From: Tetracladium setigerum
Taxonomy: Eukaryota > Ascomycota > Leotiomycetes > Helotiales
Assembly (NCBI GenBank): GCA_031472005.1
Contig: PZJY01000002.1
Location: 3,100,001 to 3,164,000, forward strand
Length of the DNA stretch: 64,000 bases
Direction of reading: 5' to 3'
Positions 12,149 to 23,102 of the stretch are shown in pieces; position 1 is the first letter of the stretch, and each line of letters opens with the position of its first letter. A program made the position numbers and the translations under genes. The notes below the pieces were generated by a model. The model worked only from the letters and a program-made list of their open reading frames with translations, had not been told where the DNA came from and did not search any database.

Positions 12149-12922
12149 TCAGTTTCTCAACTCTACGAAAAAGCTTTCTCCTTCGCATCCCTTCTCCCTT
12201 AGCAACTCAGCCATTCCCTCGTCAGTTGGGTCTGGCGGTGGCTGATCTGGCAAGTCTTCCGGCACGATACCATCTAAAGCATCGAGGTACTCATAGTCAT
12301 CTCCATCTCCAGCATTGACAGGGTTCATGATATTGAAATCACTGTAGATGGATGAGCTGCGTTCCGTGCCATCATGATCTTCCTCGTGCATTTCCTCGTC
12401 GTCTTCCAAGTCCAAAGCATCATAGTTGGACAAGCCCAGTGGCGACGGTAACAACGAGAAATTATGAAGTCTCGGTTTCTGAATAAAAATATCCTTGAGT
12501 TCCAACCTTGCTTTGCTTTTCTCCTGCTCCTGCCTCATGAAATCCTTTGCCGCATCCATCGTCATTCTGACACGGTTCATGATAGCCGCCTTTCGCAGCA
12601 CACTCTTGCCGTGAGACTTGTTTTTACCTCTCCAGATGGGCACCTTTGAGATGCCACGGTTGACGATGTTGGATGCCGGCTGTGAGAAGGGCCGACTGAG
12701 CCGAGAGGTGATGAGATACAATCGTAGCCGCCTCTTCTTTCGTCCCTCGTTGCCATCACCATCAACATCCGAGAGGGCTCGACGTCGTTTGAAGGGGCGG
12801 TTGTGGGCAGGGACGGAAACCGGGAGATCGAATGAGAGTTTGAAGGCCGGACAAGCAGAGAAGGTAAACTTGAACGTGTCACTCGGGGTCCCGGTATCGC
12901 GGTAGATTTCTACCATGCTCAC
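12149..12922 (-). CDS. Basic/acidic nuclear-type hypothetical protein
   Basis: Single-exon 257-residue protein of unknown function. Residues 43-67 hold two Arg/Lys clusters (FKRRRALSD and GRKKRRLRLY), good candidates for a nuclear localisation signal. The middle (about 68-140) has a conserved-looking, non-repetitive stretch with SRPFSQPASNIVNRGISKVP, then a charged helix (MDAAKDFMRQEQEKSKARLE). The C-terminal third is very acidic (LDLEDDEEMHEEDHD). There is no membrane segment or catalytic motif I can name. Convergent with the OHCU decarboxylase, 191 bases apart. I started at the first Met; a second Met two codons later is equally possible. Confidence 0.75.
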   Translation of the reverse strand: MSMVEIYRDTGTPSDTFKFTFSACPAFKLSFDLPVSVPAHNRPFKRRRALSDVDGDGNEGRKKRRLRLYLITSRLSRPFSQPASNIVNRGISKVPIWRGKNKSHGKSVLRKAAIMNRVRMTMDAAKDFMRQEQEKSKARLELKDIFIQKPRLHNFSLLPSPLGLSNYDALDLEDDEEMHEEDHDGTERSSSIYSDFNIMNPVNAGDGDDYEYLDALDGIVPEDLPDQPPPDPTDEGMAELLREKGCEGESFFVELRN

Positions 12923-14371
12923 GTGTTGTCGTATGTTGCAATTTTATGTATGTGTGTTGGGGGATAGTTTTGCCAGATTGGTATTTGTCCTCTCCCGCGC
13001 GTTAGATGGGAGTCTTCATTTGCTCCACGAAGATTAACACTTGGAGACGCTCGCTCATTTGAGCTGCTGAGGGTCTGATGCTGCTGCTGCTTGCTCTGGC
13101 AAAATAGAGGGCTGGTCAACGTGCGTGGGGTGTTTGAAAGCTGTTTGTCTGTCCGGTTTTGTTTTGAGAAGGAGAGGGAGAGTGAGAGGATGGAAGGGGG
13201 AGAAGGGCGAGCGAGCTGGCAGATAGATGATGGACCCAGCCATTTGGCTTGGGCTCAATCTCATCCCATCCCGCACTCCCAACCCATGATCCATTTGCGG
13301 GGAAATAGCAAAAAAACAGTTTTCTCGCATGCAGTCTCGCATGGGTCCCTAGAAGATCCTGCCTCTGGATGCGGTAGCCTATGGAAACCCTCCAGGTCGG
13401 TCACGAGTGCCCTCAAAACACTGCCTTCGCCTTTTCCCAGCATGCCATTCGCTACACATGCCCTGATCCCTCCTGCTCTCCAACCAATAGCAACGCCTAT
13501 CTCGACAATTGTCGCATCCCCCAGAGTCTCAATCTAGACCGCTTCTAGGCATACCCAGGCCATATTGCTTTTGGGATGCCAATTTTTACGTTTCTTGAGG
13601 CTGACTGTCCTGTAGTTGCGATGGGACGAAGATCGCTTTGCAGTTTGCATGCGCCGTGGAAAACAAATGTCCTGCAAATCTTGGGTCCGGGGAAGTACTC
13701 TCCTTCTTTTCCCCAATATTATCCTGCCAGATGAGCCAGGGAGAGGGGTACGCATATCTCGTAGTCATACAATATCATCTGTGCTGATGAAGTATTGCTT
13801 TGCTTTTGCCACCAATATGTTGAGAACAGAGTATTTCAATTCGTCCGATGAATATAGCATTGTTGCTCTACTCCGTACCTTGGTTGAAGCGCGGAGATAC
13901 ATTATTCTTGCCCCTGAACTCGGAATATTGGAACTCGGCAATCTTCTCAGAGACTCAGACCTCTCATTAGAGAATATAAGACCATACCCCGTTTCATTGT
14001 TTTTTCCCATTGCTCGTTGGCAAATGTTTTGCGGCATTTCCAGAGGAGATCGGATGGAGTCGCTTCATCGATTTGAACAAATCCGAGACTGGCGGGCGTC
14101 TCCGACACCAGAATTGGTCACCCCAGACGCAAATGTTTTGTCATGCCTCTGTGTAACTCGACTCTTACTCGCCAGGAAGTGGCATTTCAACGTCCGTCCT
14201 ATCCTATTCGTCCATATCAAAAGCACTGTGAAAGCTCTTCTCCAAATCTCGAGATGGGAAAAACCACGCAACACCGAATGATCCACGTGTATTTCAAGAA
14301 AAGAAAAAGAAAATCTGTTTTGCTCCGGCAAATGAGGGATTGGTGCGCATATAACTTTCTATTTAGGGGTT
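12923..14371. other. Gene-free region between hypothetical protein and RRB1
   Basis: 1.45 kb holding the promoter of the minus-strand gene starting at 12922 and the 3' end of RRB1. An open frame of 221 codons lies at 13616-14281 (+), but it has no recognisable motif, intron signals or low-complexity bias typical of the neighbouring genes. I treat it as chance. Confidence 0.5.
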
Positions 14372-15921
14372 CTAAACGCTGATCGTCTTAAAAACATTGA
14401 AAGCCTCACCGGTGCCGACTAGACAACCTGGTATTTGAGGATGGAAGTGCAACTCCTTGACCTTCTCCATATAATGAACAAATAGCAACTGGGGTGGTAC
14501 CTCAGCAACTCCTGCGGTATCCTTACTTTCCTCATCATCTAGCTCCACTGCCAGATCCCATAAGGTCAAGGTATCGTCACCGGCAGCCACCGCGACAATA
14601 CTATCATCCGTTGGATGCCATTCCACACTGGTAATTTGCTCCTTGTGGAAGTTGAAACTTGCCACTGGAGTGGGTTTCTCGGGCCTGGAAGATGAAGTGT
14701 TGGGCTTCCATTGCCTTAAATCCCAAACAGCCCACACTCCATCATCTGCTCCTGATGCGAGGAGATGTGATGTTTGGTGGGACCAGGACATCACGTTGAC
14801 ATCTGACTCACTGACTTGAACGCTAAGAGCAGCCGTCCTGCTTTTGCTTCTTACATCCCAGACCTTGATGGTACCATCACTCGAGGCAGAAGCAAACACA
14901 TTTCGTTCCGAAGGGCTCCACTGTATCTCTTCAACACTGCCAGTATGGCCTGTGAACGGTCTCGAGTCAACAGCCCATCCCTCTCCTGCGGTTCGTGTAG
15001 TAACGTAAATGTTACCGTTGTTGTCGCCAGTAGCCAACTTGCCAGTGGATATTAGCGGAGACCAATCTATGGCATATCCTTCTGCCTTGTGCATTCGGAG
15101 AGTTGAAAGTGGTTTGTTTTGTTGCGGAGTGATGACAGTACCTGGGTTGTCGAAAGAGGCTAAATGGGGTGTAACGTCGTGGATCAAAACATGACCAGAC
15201 TCGCTCATAGAAGCAGTAAGAGTTGTAGGAGGTTTCGAAGAATCGGAAGCTGGCGTTTGGTGGGCACGTATCCGGTTGGTGGCTGATGAGAGTGGTATGG
15301 ATGCCGACTCGAGAATAGGATCTGAATCTTCATCCTCATCATCAGAAGAATCCTCGTCATCTTGTCCCCTATCCATTCGACCCAGACCGCTGAACTTCAT
15401 AACCATCAATTGATTCTCTTTCTCTCGCTTGCTCTCTGCTTGGGTTCCAGCAACGGCATACATCGTTGCGGGGTATGTTTTCCGGTCATCACCCAAACTA
15501 TCTTTGACGATATCGAAGGAAAGACATGGCCATGGTGTGCTCAGCGCGTGTAGCATTTCGTATGTAGAGAGATCGGGCGACAGTGTTTGGCCAGGTTCCA
15601 ACTTGTTCCTGCCAACAATGAAGGTCTGTTGATCCACGTCCATAGCTTCTAAGAAAGGTCAGAGAAACTTTCAGGAAATACGCTTTTAACCCAGTGATTG
15701 TAATATTTTTCGGACGTACCAGCTTTCTCCTCTGCTTCTCTTTCAGCATCCGGTCTGCCATCCACACCAGCCTCCATTATCTCATCCTCGCTCTCATATT
15801 CGTCCTCGAACTCATCCTCAAACTCCCCCACCTCATCCTCCAAATCAGGTTTTTCCTGTCGTTCCCCCTTCTTCAGCGAAACGCCGCCATGCTCATGATC
15901 TTCTGCCTGGCGTTTAGACAT
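14372..15921 (-). CDS. RRB1: Ribosome assembly protein RRB1/GRWD1 (WD40)
   Basis: Dedicated chaperone of ribosomal protein uL3 in 60S assembly, nucleolar. Exon 1 is 15921-15720 and exon 2 is 15648-14372; the 71-base intron is GTACGT..TTAG. Total 492 residues. The N-terminus (1-67) is extremely acidic (EFEDEFEDEYESEDE), as expected for the family. It is followed by the histone-binding-protein-like segment STYEMLHALSTPWPCLSFDI. A second acidic insert (DDEDSSDDEDEDSD) precedes WD40 blades that end in motifs such as ASASSDGTIKVWDVRS, LASGADDGVWAVWDLRQW and AVAAGDDTLTLWDLA. Head-to-head with the bS6m gene, 222 bases apart. Frame intact. Confidence 0.94.
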
Positions 15922-16143
15922 TTTTGCCCGCTTGATCGAAAATTGTAAAACGTTGAGGGAAATTTCCTGTCAAAAGTGACGATATGACGAGGGGTCAACT
16001 AGACTTTCCAAAAAAAAAGTTCGCGGTGGCTCGAACGAACATTTGAATTCCTTGGCACTGTCTTGGCACAAGTGAAATCGCAAGCAACCACACGGAAAGC
16101 TTTCTTTCATTCATACCTCTGATCAACTCCACACATCGCCATC
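15922..16143. promoter_or_regulatory. Divergent promoter, RRB1 / bS6m
   Basis: 222 bases between the start codons of a cytosolic ribosome-assembly gene and a mitochondrial ribosomal-protein gene. A run of nine A residues lies near 16009-16018. The pairing suggests shared control of ribosome supply; that is inference. Confidence 0.55.
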
Positions 16144-16619
16144 ATGCTGTACGAACTAATTGCAATTGTAAGATACTTTTATAATCTAGGAGCTGCGTAA
16201 TTGACTAACAAAATCAAGGTCCGACCTGGAATCGGAGGCAGTCTCCTCGAAATCAAGGAGTGAGCCCATCCCTCATCCTTCACCTCAGAACACGTCCTAA
16301 CCTCCCACCCTTATCTAGAATCGCAAAAACAACCGGTTCTCTCATCCTCAAAGACGGCGGCACAATCCGAGGCATCAGGAACTGGGGTATCTTCAGTCTC
16401 CCCAAACCAACACGCAAACATCAAGCACGATACACGCAAGGCCATTACTTCGTGATGCGCTACGATGCCTCGAGCAAGACACAGGATAATGTGAGGATGA
16501 CACTGGGATTAGATCCGCGGATGATAAAGTTTAGTTCGGTGAAGTTGGGGGATGGGAAGTTGGAGAGTACGAGTAGAATTGGGGGAAATATTCCTTGGGA
16601 GCTTAGAGAGGAGTTCTGA
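16144..16619 (+). CDS. MRP17: Mitochondrial small-subunit ribosomal protein bS6m
   Basis: Component of the mitochondrial 37S subunit, bacterial S6 family. Exons are 16144-16167 (24 bases), 16219-16259 (41) and 16319-16619 (301), giving 121 residues. The N-terminus MLYELIAIVRPG is the standard start of the fungal family. The core contains IAKTTGSLILKDGGTIRGI, NWGIFSLPKPTRKHQARYTQ and LGLDPRMIKFSSVKLG. Both introns lie within the first 22 codons and have clear branch sites (TTGACTAAC and TCCTAAC). Length is normal. Convergent with the DCN1-like gene. Confidence 0.93.
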
Positions 16620-16902
16620 TGGGTGGTTGTTTTGTTAGAAGATGGCATCGATTCGAATTGTCTTGTATATTATGGGCATTGCATGGCGAATTGGGAATAT
16701 ACTGTACGGATGTATTGTATTGATGGGAAGACCGTTTGAGGTGTCACGGTTGGTAGGAAACAGATGTACATCAGATGCCATCATTATTCATGCTATTGGC
16801 AGAAATCTAATGAACCCTCCCAAGAAATCCCAGGAACGCCTATGTGCAATGCTCGCTGAGCAATCATTAACCATCAAATCATTTCTACGTAAGGATATCG
16901 CT

Positions 16903-17886
16903 CTAATCCGTCTCCATGGTTTCCGGAACGACGCCTCTCTTCTCCTTTGCATATGCAACGAAATCGTCAATAACACCGGGCCAAGCTCCATCCTCGCTCC
17001 AGAATGCGAGGGTTTCGTCTGCAATAACCTTCTTGTAGAACTCGAGAGTTTGGTTCCACATGTCTTTGTTGACACTCTTGGTCCACTTCTCCTTCAGATA
17101 CGAGAGCCACATCTCACTCCAGTCGACGGTTGATGTCTTCCATGCTGGGCCGGGTGGGCTAAACAGAAGCTCCCAGTAGACAAGGGCGTTTTCAAGAGGC
17201 AACGCCTTGGCTCCCTTCTCTTTTGAGCAAATGAAGGTATGTCTGTAGACCTTTTTGAACAGATCAGGGTCCGAGGAGAGGATGGAGATTTGGGTAGCGA
17301 CATGAGCTTTCTGCTTGGCAATGGTATCCGCACTAGGAACATTAGCAAGATTACCTACCGATGAGTTCTGGAGATGCTTACCCGATTGTCTTCCACCCTT
17401 CAATAAAACCTTCCTTGCCGATTTCTCCAAACCACGGCGCCTGAACGATCTCTAATGCAACAAGGATCTCAGCAGTCTCCAGATTGACACCCAAGTGTGT
17501 CAAGTATGTCATTGTACCCTCAACGCTCATGATATCAACGTCATCGTTTGGTGCTACACGTACTATGTCAGCTAGAGACCCTAAGGCTGGAACAGAAGGC
17601 TGACTTCGGTAGTCCTCAAATAGCTTCGCCAAAGTATCCTTGGACTTCGAGCTAGGAGCTGAGGAGCCATTAGAGGCGAAGAAGCTATTCCGAAGTTAGT
17701 ATATAGGCATATTCTTCCAATAAAAGGTAGATTAAGTAGAGCTTTTGCGTATCTGGGACAGTCAAAACTACACTCGAACACTTGTGCTTGTGAATAGACT
17801 GCCGTCAGGGAGTTTAAAGCCAACTTTGCATGCCTTCCATCTCTTCGTCCTTTGCTTAACCTGGCTTTCTTGGAAGGGCGCTCCAT
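16903..17886 (-). CDS. DCN1: DCN1-like cullin neddylation protein
   Basis: Co-E3 that helps transfer Nedd8/Rub1 to cullins. Proposed exons are 17886-17774, 17684-17382 and 17332-16903, giving 281 residues with consistent phases. The potentiating-neddylation (DCUN1) domain is clear: VEGTMTYLTHLGVNL, LVALEIVQAP, EGFIEGWKTIG joined to ADTIAKQKAH, then ENALVYWELLF, KEKWTKSVNKDMWNQTLEF and FWSEDGAWPGVIDDFVAYA. The N-terminus (MERPSKKARLSKGRR...) is basic and lacks an obvious UBA domain, so this resembles the UBA-less fungal form. Exon 1 and its GTGTAG donor are the weak part of the model; the last two exons are secure. Confidence 0.82.
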
Positions 17887-18781
17887 TTCTTCTTGCTCTG
17901 CCGGGAAGGGCGTCTCGAATGGAGCTCCAGGTTACGTATTTTGGTAGTGGAAGGGTCAGTGTCGGGGTGCGCGATATTTTGGGTTGGGTATCGACGGGAG
18001 TCGAGAGATCCTGCCGACTTCGAGGTTCCAGAAGGCTCACGTCGTAGCGGATCGAAAAAGGTTTACTCGTTAAGAGGTTTTATATGATGTGACTCTTGCG
18101 CCAAGGTGAATAGGATCCTCACGTTGAATCTCGAAAGATCTCTCCGATTTAAAGCTGAAGACTTGGTTCGCGGGGTGAATGTATGTGTCCGATTTCCATT
18201 CCCCACGTAGCTTCCTCCAAATATGCGGCCCACAACTGTATAGAGACCAAACCAAAGCTTACCTATCACAAGCTTGTTCCAAGTTCCAGCCAGAATTCTT
18301 TAAAAGCTGTGGAGGCTATTAGCATATCGCGTGTTTTCAAGAGCAGCAAATGGCGTCCAGGCAGTCAACGTACTCTCTGCGCGTCCTTCTCTCGGGCACC
18401 AGTTATTGCCATGAACGATGTAATCATCTGCCTTTGCGCGGTTGAAGGAGGCATGCTGGGCGGTTATGCTATAGCAAGCAGAACGACGTGTCGCGGTGGC
18501 CGATATTGGGGTTCAACTCGGTGTTGATCATGAAATATGGAGGGGAAAGAACTCTTATCAGACACGTGACGATGCTTATCGCGTAATTGAAGTTTGGTCT
18601 GGCTAAGAACCATTCCATTCTTTGCCTATCCTGAAGTGACAAAGTAACTATGCTACAGGCGCTAAACAATGCCGGGAATAAAAGATCTTTCTCTGGAATA
18701 GAATGCTGCAATTCATCGCATCCCAAAGCAAACGCAAGCTCAACCGTTTAATATCCACTCTACTGTACCTCAAGCCTGTCA
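17887..18781. other. Intergenic region, DCN1 promoter side
   Basis: 895 bases between the DCN1-like start and the MVP1 stop, both on the minus strand. A 90-codon frame at 17768-18040 overlaps the DCN1 exon 1 and could be an alternative N-terminus. Otherwise nothing is seen. Confidence 0.45.
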
Positions 18782-21153
18782 CTACTCTCCGACAGGCATG
18801 CTTTCTAACTCTTCGTGAAGCTGCTTCCAGTTATCTGCCTGGAGCTCTGAGTACTTCACGCGCTCCTGTGCCCACTCCTGGTGAGTGCGGCTGATATGGT
18901 ATTGTGAACTCTGGAAATAGACAAGTTCATCTCTGACACACTCCTTGATGAAGACGCCTCGCGCATGCTGAGAGACGATTGATTCTTTATCCTAGGAAAA
19001 CGTTAGCAACGTACAATGACTGATTCCATGATTGCGGCTCACCTTGATGATTGCTTCAGTGGTCTTTTCCACCTCTCCGGGCTTGACCAATTCAGCAGGC
19101 TTAGCTCTGATGGCAACAAGTTTGGCCTCGTTGGCTTGGATCCTCCTTTCGAGATATGGGATGTTATCTTTATCATACCGATCACGACGCTCGAATAAAT
19201 CTCGCATGCTGACCAAAGCATCTCGTTGACGTTTCAAATCCTCTAGGACTCCTTGATCCCAAGCCCGAGCCTCGTCCATAAGAAGAGACTGGCTGTTTGA
19301 CAGATGCTTAGCGGTCGCGTTGAGGCCCTCGTTCAAAAGAGGGACATCGTTGGTATCCGTTGCGTATGTGTCTTGCGAAGCATCAGTCAGTGTTTGCAGA
19401 GATTGCGATAATCGAAGCTGGTCGGCTGCAAGTCCTTCGTTTCGCTTAGCGAGTCTGTCAACAAGATTACAAAGATTAATATAAATCTCTGCTGAACGAC
19501 GGATCCCAGTGCGGCTTGCTTCGAAGAGGTCATTGAGTGATGGCGATAGAGAATCTTCAAGTCCAGGTGGCAAAGTACGACCAAGGAACTCTTCCTGTGC
19601 GGATATTGTTGCTTGTTTTCGCCACACAGCAAGTTCCTGGTGCTAATTAGCGAACTTAGCCCATGGATTCGAGTCAAAAATGAGATAGTCTACTCACTGT
19701 TGGAACTGTCAAGAACATGATGACCAATTGTTCTTGGTTGAGCACAGGATGTCTCACAAGGGCATTCACAAATCTGTAAAGGCCTCTTCTACGCTTTTCG
19801 ATGAATGATCCATCAGCGGCTAGGTGACTTCCATTAACTAAGCTCATTAGTAGGGAATGAGCAGGTAGAGCTGAATGACTTACCTCCTACCCTCTTTGGT
19901 GGTAAAAGGGGTATTTGTCGGAAAGGGAAGCGCTTCTGCAGGCAATCCAACAGCCAGACAAAGTCGCTATATCGGCGAACAACCTTACTCCCTCGTCGGG
20001 GACTGCTGACTTGGTAGTTGTGATGTTGAAATAGGAACATGCCCTCTTTTTCCGGCAGAAGTGTAATCGAAACGGTTTCTTCAACACCTCCACCCGTGAC
20101 CCGACCACCACCAAAGGAACGAGTGATAGGATTGGGGGTAGAGACGTCTCCACCAGGAGCCCCAAATCCATCTCCTACAATTGTGATATCTCCTTGACTG
20201 CTGTATGATTCCTGAGCGGCTCCATCGTATGAGCCCCATACACCTGTTGATGCAGGAGCTGGCGTAGGTTCCGGTCGATGGCTGGAAGCTCCATTGGACC
20301 CATCAATTGAAGCTGTGGTAAAATCGCTTGTGGTTCTGATTGGAAGGGAACTCCTGGGTTCTGGTACATCTCTTGTGCCATTTGTCCTTGCATTTTCGTG
20401 GTTATTTCCCTTATGCAAAGCTGGGCTTCCCCAAGGATCATTTTCTGGGTACTCAAGCGAATTCTTTCTCGGCGCAATGTTCCTTTGCTGAGGTTGCGCG
20501 ACTGGCGCTTGTGGAGGCGTGATAGCTCGTTGGGGAGACTTCGCAGCAACTTCTGCTGTGTTGGGGATATCTTTTGGCGGAGAGAATAGGCTGGGTAATC
20601 TGGGAGTTGGTAGGTCTGTATAAGATTAGAATGGTTTCCCACTTGTTTTTGAGAGGAGTTTCTGACTTCTCCTTCTCTCATCAACGCCGTCAAGGCTGAT
20701 ATCCTCTTCCTCTTGCGCCAATCCAATCAATGCCAGCAACACATTGAATTCGTTTCTTTCTAAGTGCCGAGGCTTTCCACCAGGCGTCAAAAGATTTGTT
20801 ATACGACTCTGCTCGTCTGCACCAAGTCGTGCGGCGCTGAGGACCTTTGTGACACCCGCCGAGTTGATATTCCCGCCAACCCCATCCTCGCCGTTCACCA
20901 AGCTATCGAAGAGGTCGATATAGAAGTCCGGCACATCAGAGGAGGGCAGAAGGTTCTTGATCAACTCGCCGCGACCAGCTTTCTTAGGAGTGGGCATCGC
21001 CCATGGGGACCCAGAGGCATCGTCGTCATCGGCGAATAAGGATGATTTGCTCCCTGGTGCAGGCGATGGCTCGTCGTCGAATAGAGAGTTCCGAGATTTG
21101 GAGCTCAGTTTCGGGGCGGGAGATTCATCTGGAGATGATCCAAACAGAGACAT
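18782..21153 (-). CDS. MVP1: Sorting nexin Mvp1
   Basis: PX-BAR sorting nexin that binds PI3P on endosomes and recycles cargo from endosome to Golgi. Exons are 21153-20667, 20615-19884, 19837-19698, 19642-19043 and 18991-18782, giving 722 residues with all phases matching. Residues 1-160 contain a conserved EH-like segment (SDVPDFYIDLFDSL, LGADEQSRITNLLTPGGKP). A long Pro/Gln/Ser linker follows. The PX domain begins near 340 (EETVSITLLPEKEGMFLFQH) and has the lipid-binding RRYSDFVWLLDCLQKRFPF at about 377-395 and PLLPPKRVG. The BAR region fills 470-722 (SRTGIRRSAEIYINLCNLVDRL; ends HEELESMPVGE). Intron 1 has an atypical GTCAGA donor. Frame intact. Confidence 0.94.
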
Positions 21154-21813
21154 CGCTCAAAAAAGTAAGGATGATTCCTATCGGTAATAAGCAACGAAGA
21201 ATGGCTGTCGCAAGTCCAATTATGCAGGTAGGGAATCTGCAGCGAGGCTGGTGATCTTATCTTGTTGATGCACAGCTTGGAGGCGGGCGTCGGTAGCGCG
21301 GTTGGTTGGAGCTCAAGCTTGACGTTCAGCGACACGCCAATCAACTGCAGGGTCGGGTCTGCTGTCATGACTTGGACTGATGGAGTTCCTCAGGCCATAC
21401 ATGAATATCGTCTAACCTTTCAGTCACTTCACAAAACAAGTGCATCTTGTGAGGTTTACCATTGAGATTGGTTTATCATTGAGATTGGTTTATCATTGAG
21501 ATTGAAGGTTTCATTGTAATTCATGAACCTAATATGCTGCACCTTTCAGTTTTCCAAACACAACCTCCATGACTAGACTCCAACACAGATTCATTTTGTC
21601 TCTTTCATTCTAAGACTAGTATACACGCCTCCAAATGCCTTTTGTACAGCCTTTCTAAGAAGTACAAGAATTCCAACCAATATCTTAACCAATATCTTCC
21701 GTTCACTGTCTCTGGCCAGACAGCGCAGCATGCTCACTGTGGTTGCACACATGAAGTAGCTCGTAGTGGATTCCCAAAGGTCAATATCATACAGCAGCCC
21801 AACAACTTGCTCT
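21154..21813. other. Upstream region of MVP1 and 3' region of uL15m
   Basis: 660 bases without a supported gene. It contains a three-copy 17-base tandem repeat at 21453-21503, described separately. Confidence 0.5.
21453..21503. repeat. 17-base tandem repeat, three copies
   Basis: Unit GGTTTATCATTGAGATT at 21470-21486 and 21487-21503, with a first copy at 21453-21469 differing by one C for T. A partial, degraded copy follows. It lies about 300 bases upstream of the MVP1 start codon and about 310 bases beyond the uL15m stop. Confidence 0.85.
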
Positions 21814-22778
21814 CTACCACAACTTGTTCTCTGCGGCGGCTACCTCTTTGCCTGCCTTGCTGGTCTTCTTCCGTCTAACCGTGCCTGCCGTTGGCGTCTT
21901 GAAGAACAAACTGGGGCCATGGCCTTCCTCGACCATGTGGCTCAAATAACCTCTATGGGCCGAATCTCGGTAGTACTCGATATCCTTACGGCTCGTTGGA
22001 TCAGGCACACGATGCTTGAAAGGCGATGCCAACATCGCTTCGGCAATGATCGCGGATTTCTCTGGCGATACCGGGGTCATTGCAAAAGGTGTAAAGGTAG
22101 GCTCTGCTTCACCCTTGATGATTCTCTTGATCGAGTCCTTGGTGAAGTAACGTGTGGTGATCTTTCCTCCGGCTGCTTCGATTGCTTCAATCGCCGTGGC
22201 AGATGCTCGGGACACTAAAATATTGATTGGGCTTTTGAGCTCCTCCTTTCCTCTGGCCAGAAGCTTTACTCCGTCCTTGACGCGATGCAGGCATCGCGAG
22301 TCTACCAGTTCCTTCACAGTAATCGGTTTTGTTGGATCTATGCGGCCTTGGTCGATCCAAGCTTGTACTCGATCCAGGTTGAGTGTGGTCATTTCGAGAG
22401 AGAGTCTGCAGCATCAATTGGTAAGTTGTGGCCCAAGAACGTCTGTTCATTATTTTTGAGCGGAAATACGCACAAATTTTTGAATCCGCGCTCTCCATGT
22501 ACGACATTCTGCGGTGTCTGACCACCCTGAAATCTTGCAGGAACCTTTCCGTGCTGCTTCTGACCCTTATGACCTCTTCCCGACGTCTTTCCCTTTCCTG
22601 ACGATGGACCTCGACCTCTTCGGATGCGCTTGTTGTACGCTCCAGGGTTGTCTGATAAAGTTGCTAGAATCGACGAGCTTCGGCCCTGCATGAATGGCAA
22701 AATGCTTGCTACATACGAAATGGGAGCCGAAGGTGCTCTCCGGCAGTACGCCGTGAGAGCAGGTAATCGCGGAGGCAT
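21814..22778 (-). CDS. MRPL10: Mitochondrial large-subunit ribosomal protein uL15m
   Basis: Mitochondrial 54S subunit protein of the bacterial L15 family. Exon 1 is 22778-22474 and exon 2 is 22405-21814, giving 298 residues; the intron joins NL to [13 protein letters not shown]. An N-terminal presequence is likely ([19 protein letters not shown], Arg-rich without acids). The L15 signature is plain: [20 protein letters not shown], then [17 protein letters not shown]. The C-terminal extension ([20 protein letters not shown]) is typical of fungal mitochondrial forms. I started at Met 22778 because the frame upstream to 22901 reads as non-coding. Divergent from the GT90 gene. Confidence 0.93.
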
Positions 22779-23102
22779 ATTGGGTTGATGGGGGTTGTGT
22801 TTGTCCAAACTGTACAAACTTTGGAGGTCTATTGTCGTATTTCCAGGGAGTCGACCCAGAAATAAGTTCAAGGACTTGGCACCACTCCAAGGGATCTCCA
22901 AAAAGGGGACCTCAAGTCTGGACCACCTTGTTTTAATTTCTTTGCGCTGTACAAATAATCAACCTTTTGTGCAACTCAAAGTTTTTGGATGGACAGCTAA
23001 TTTATTTTCTCTTTCTTCTCTTAAAGCTGCGAGAGTCTTATTTTCATACTCTATTTGCCGGTTCACACTATACTTGCCTTGTTGGGCGCGGATCGCATCA
23101 AG
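22779..23102. promoter_or_regulatory. Divergent promoter, uL15m / GT90
   Basis: 324 bases between two outward-facing start codons. It has a pyrimidine-rich stretch near 23010-23040. No defined element can be named. Confidence 0.5.

Noticed and set aside
13616..14281. 221-codon open frame on the plus strand between two minus-strand genes
   Set aside because: No recognisable motif or domain-like pattern; the composition looks like chance reading of non-coding DNA.
17768..18040. Alternative 90-codon N-terminus for the DCN1-like gene
   Set aside because: It ends at its own stop and cannot be joined in phase to the exon starting at 17684 as well as the Met 17886 exon can.
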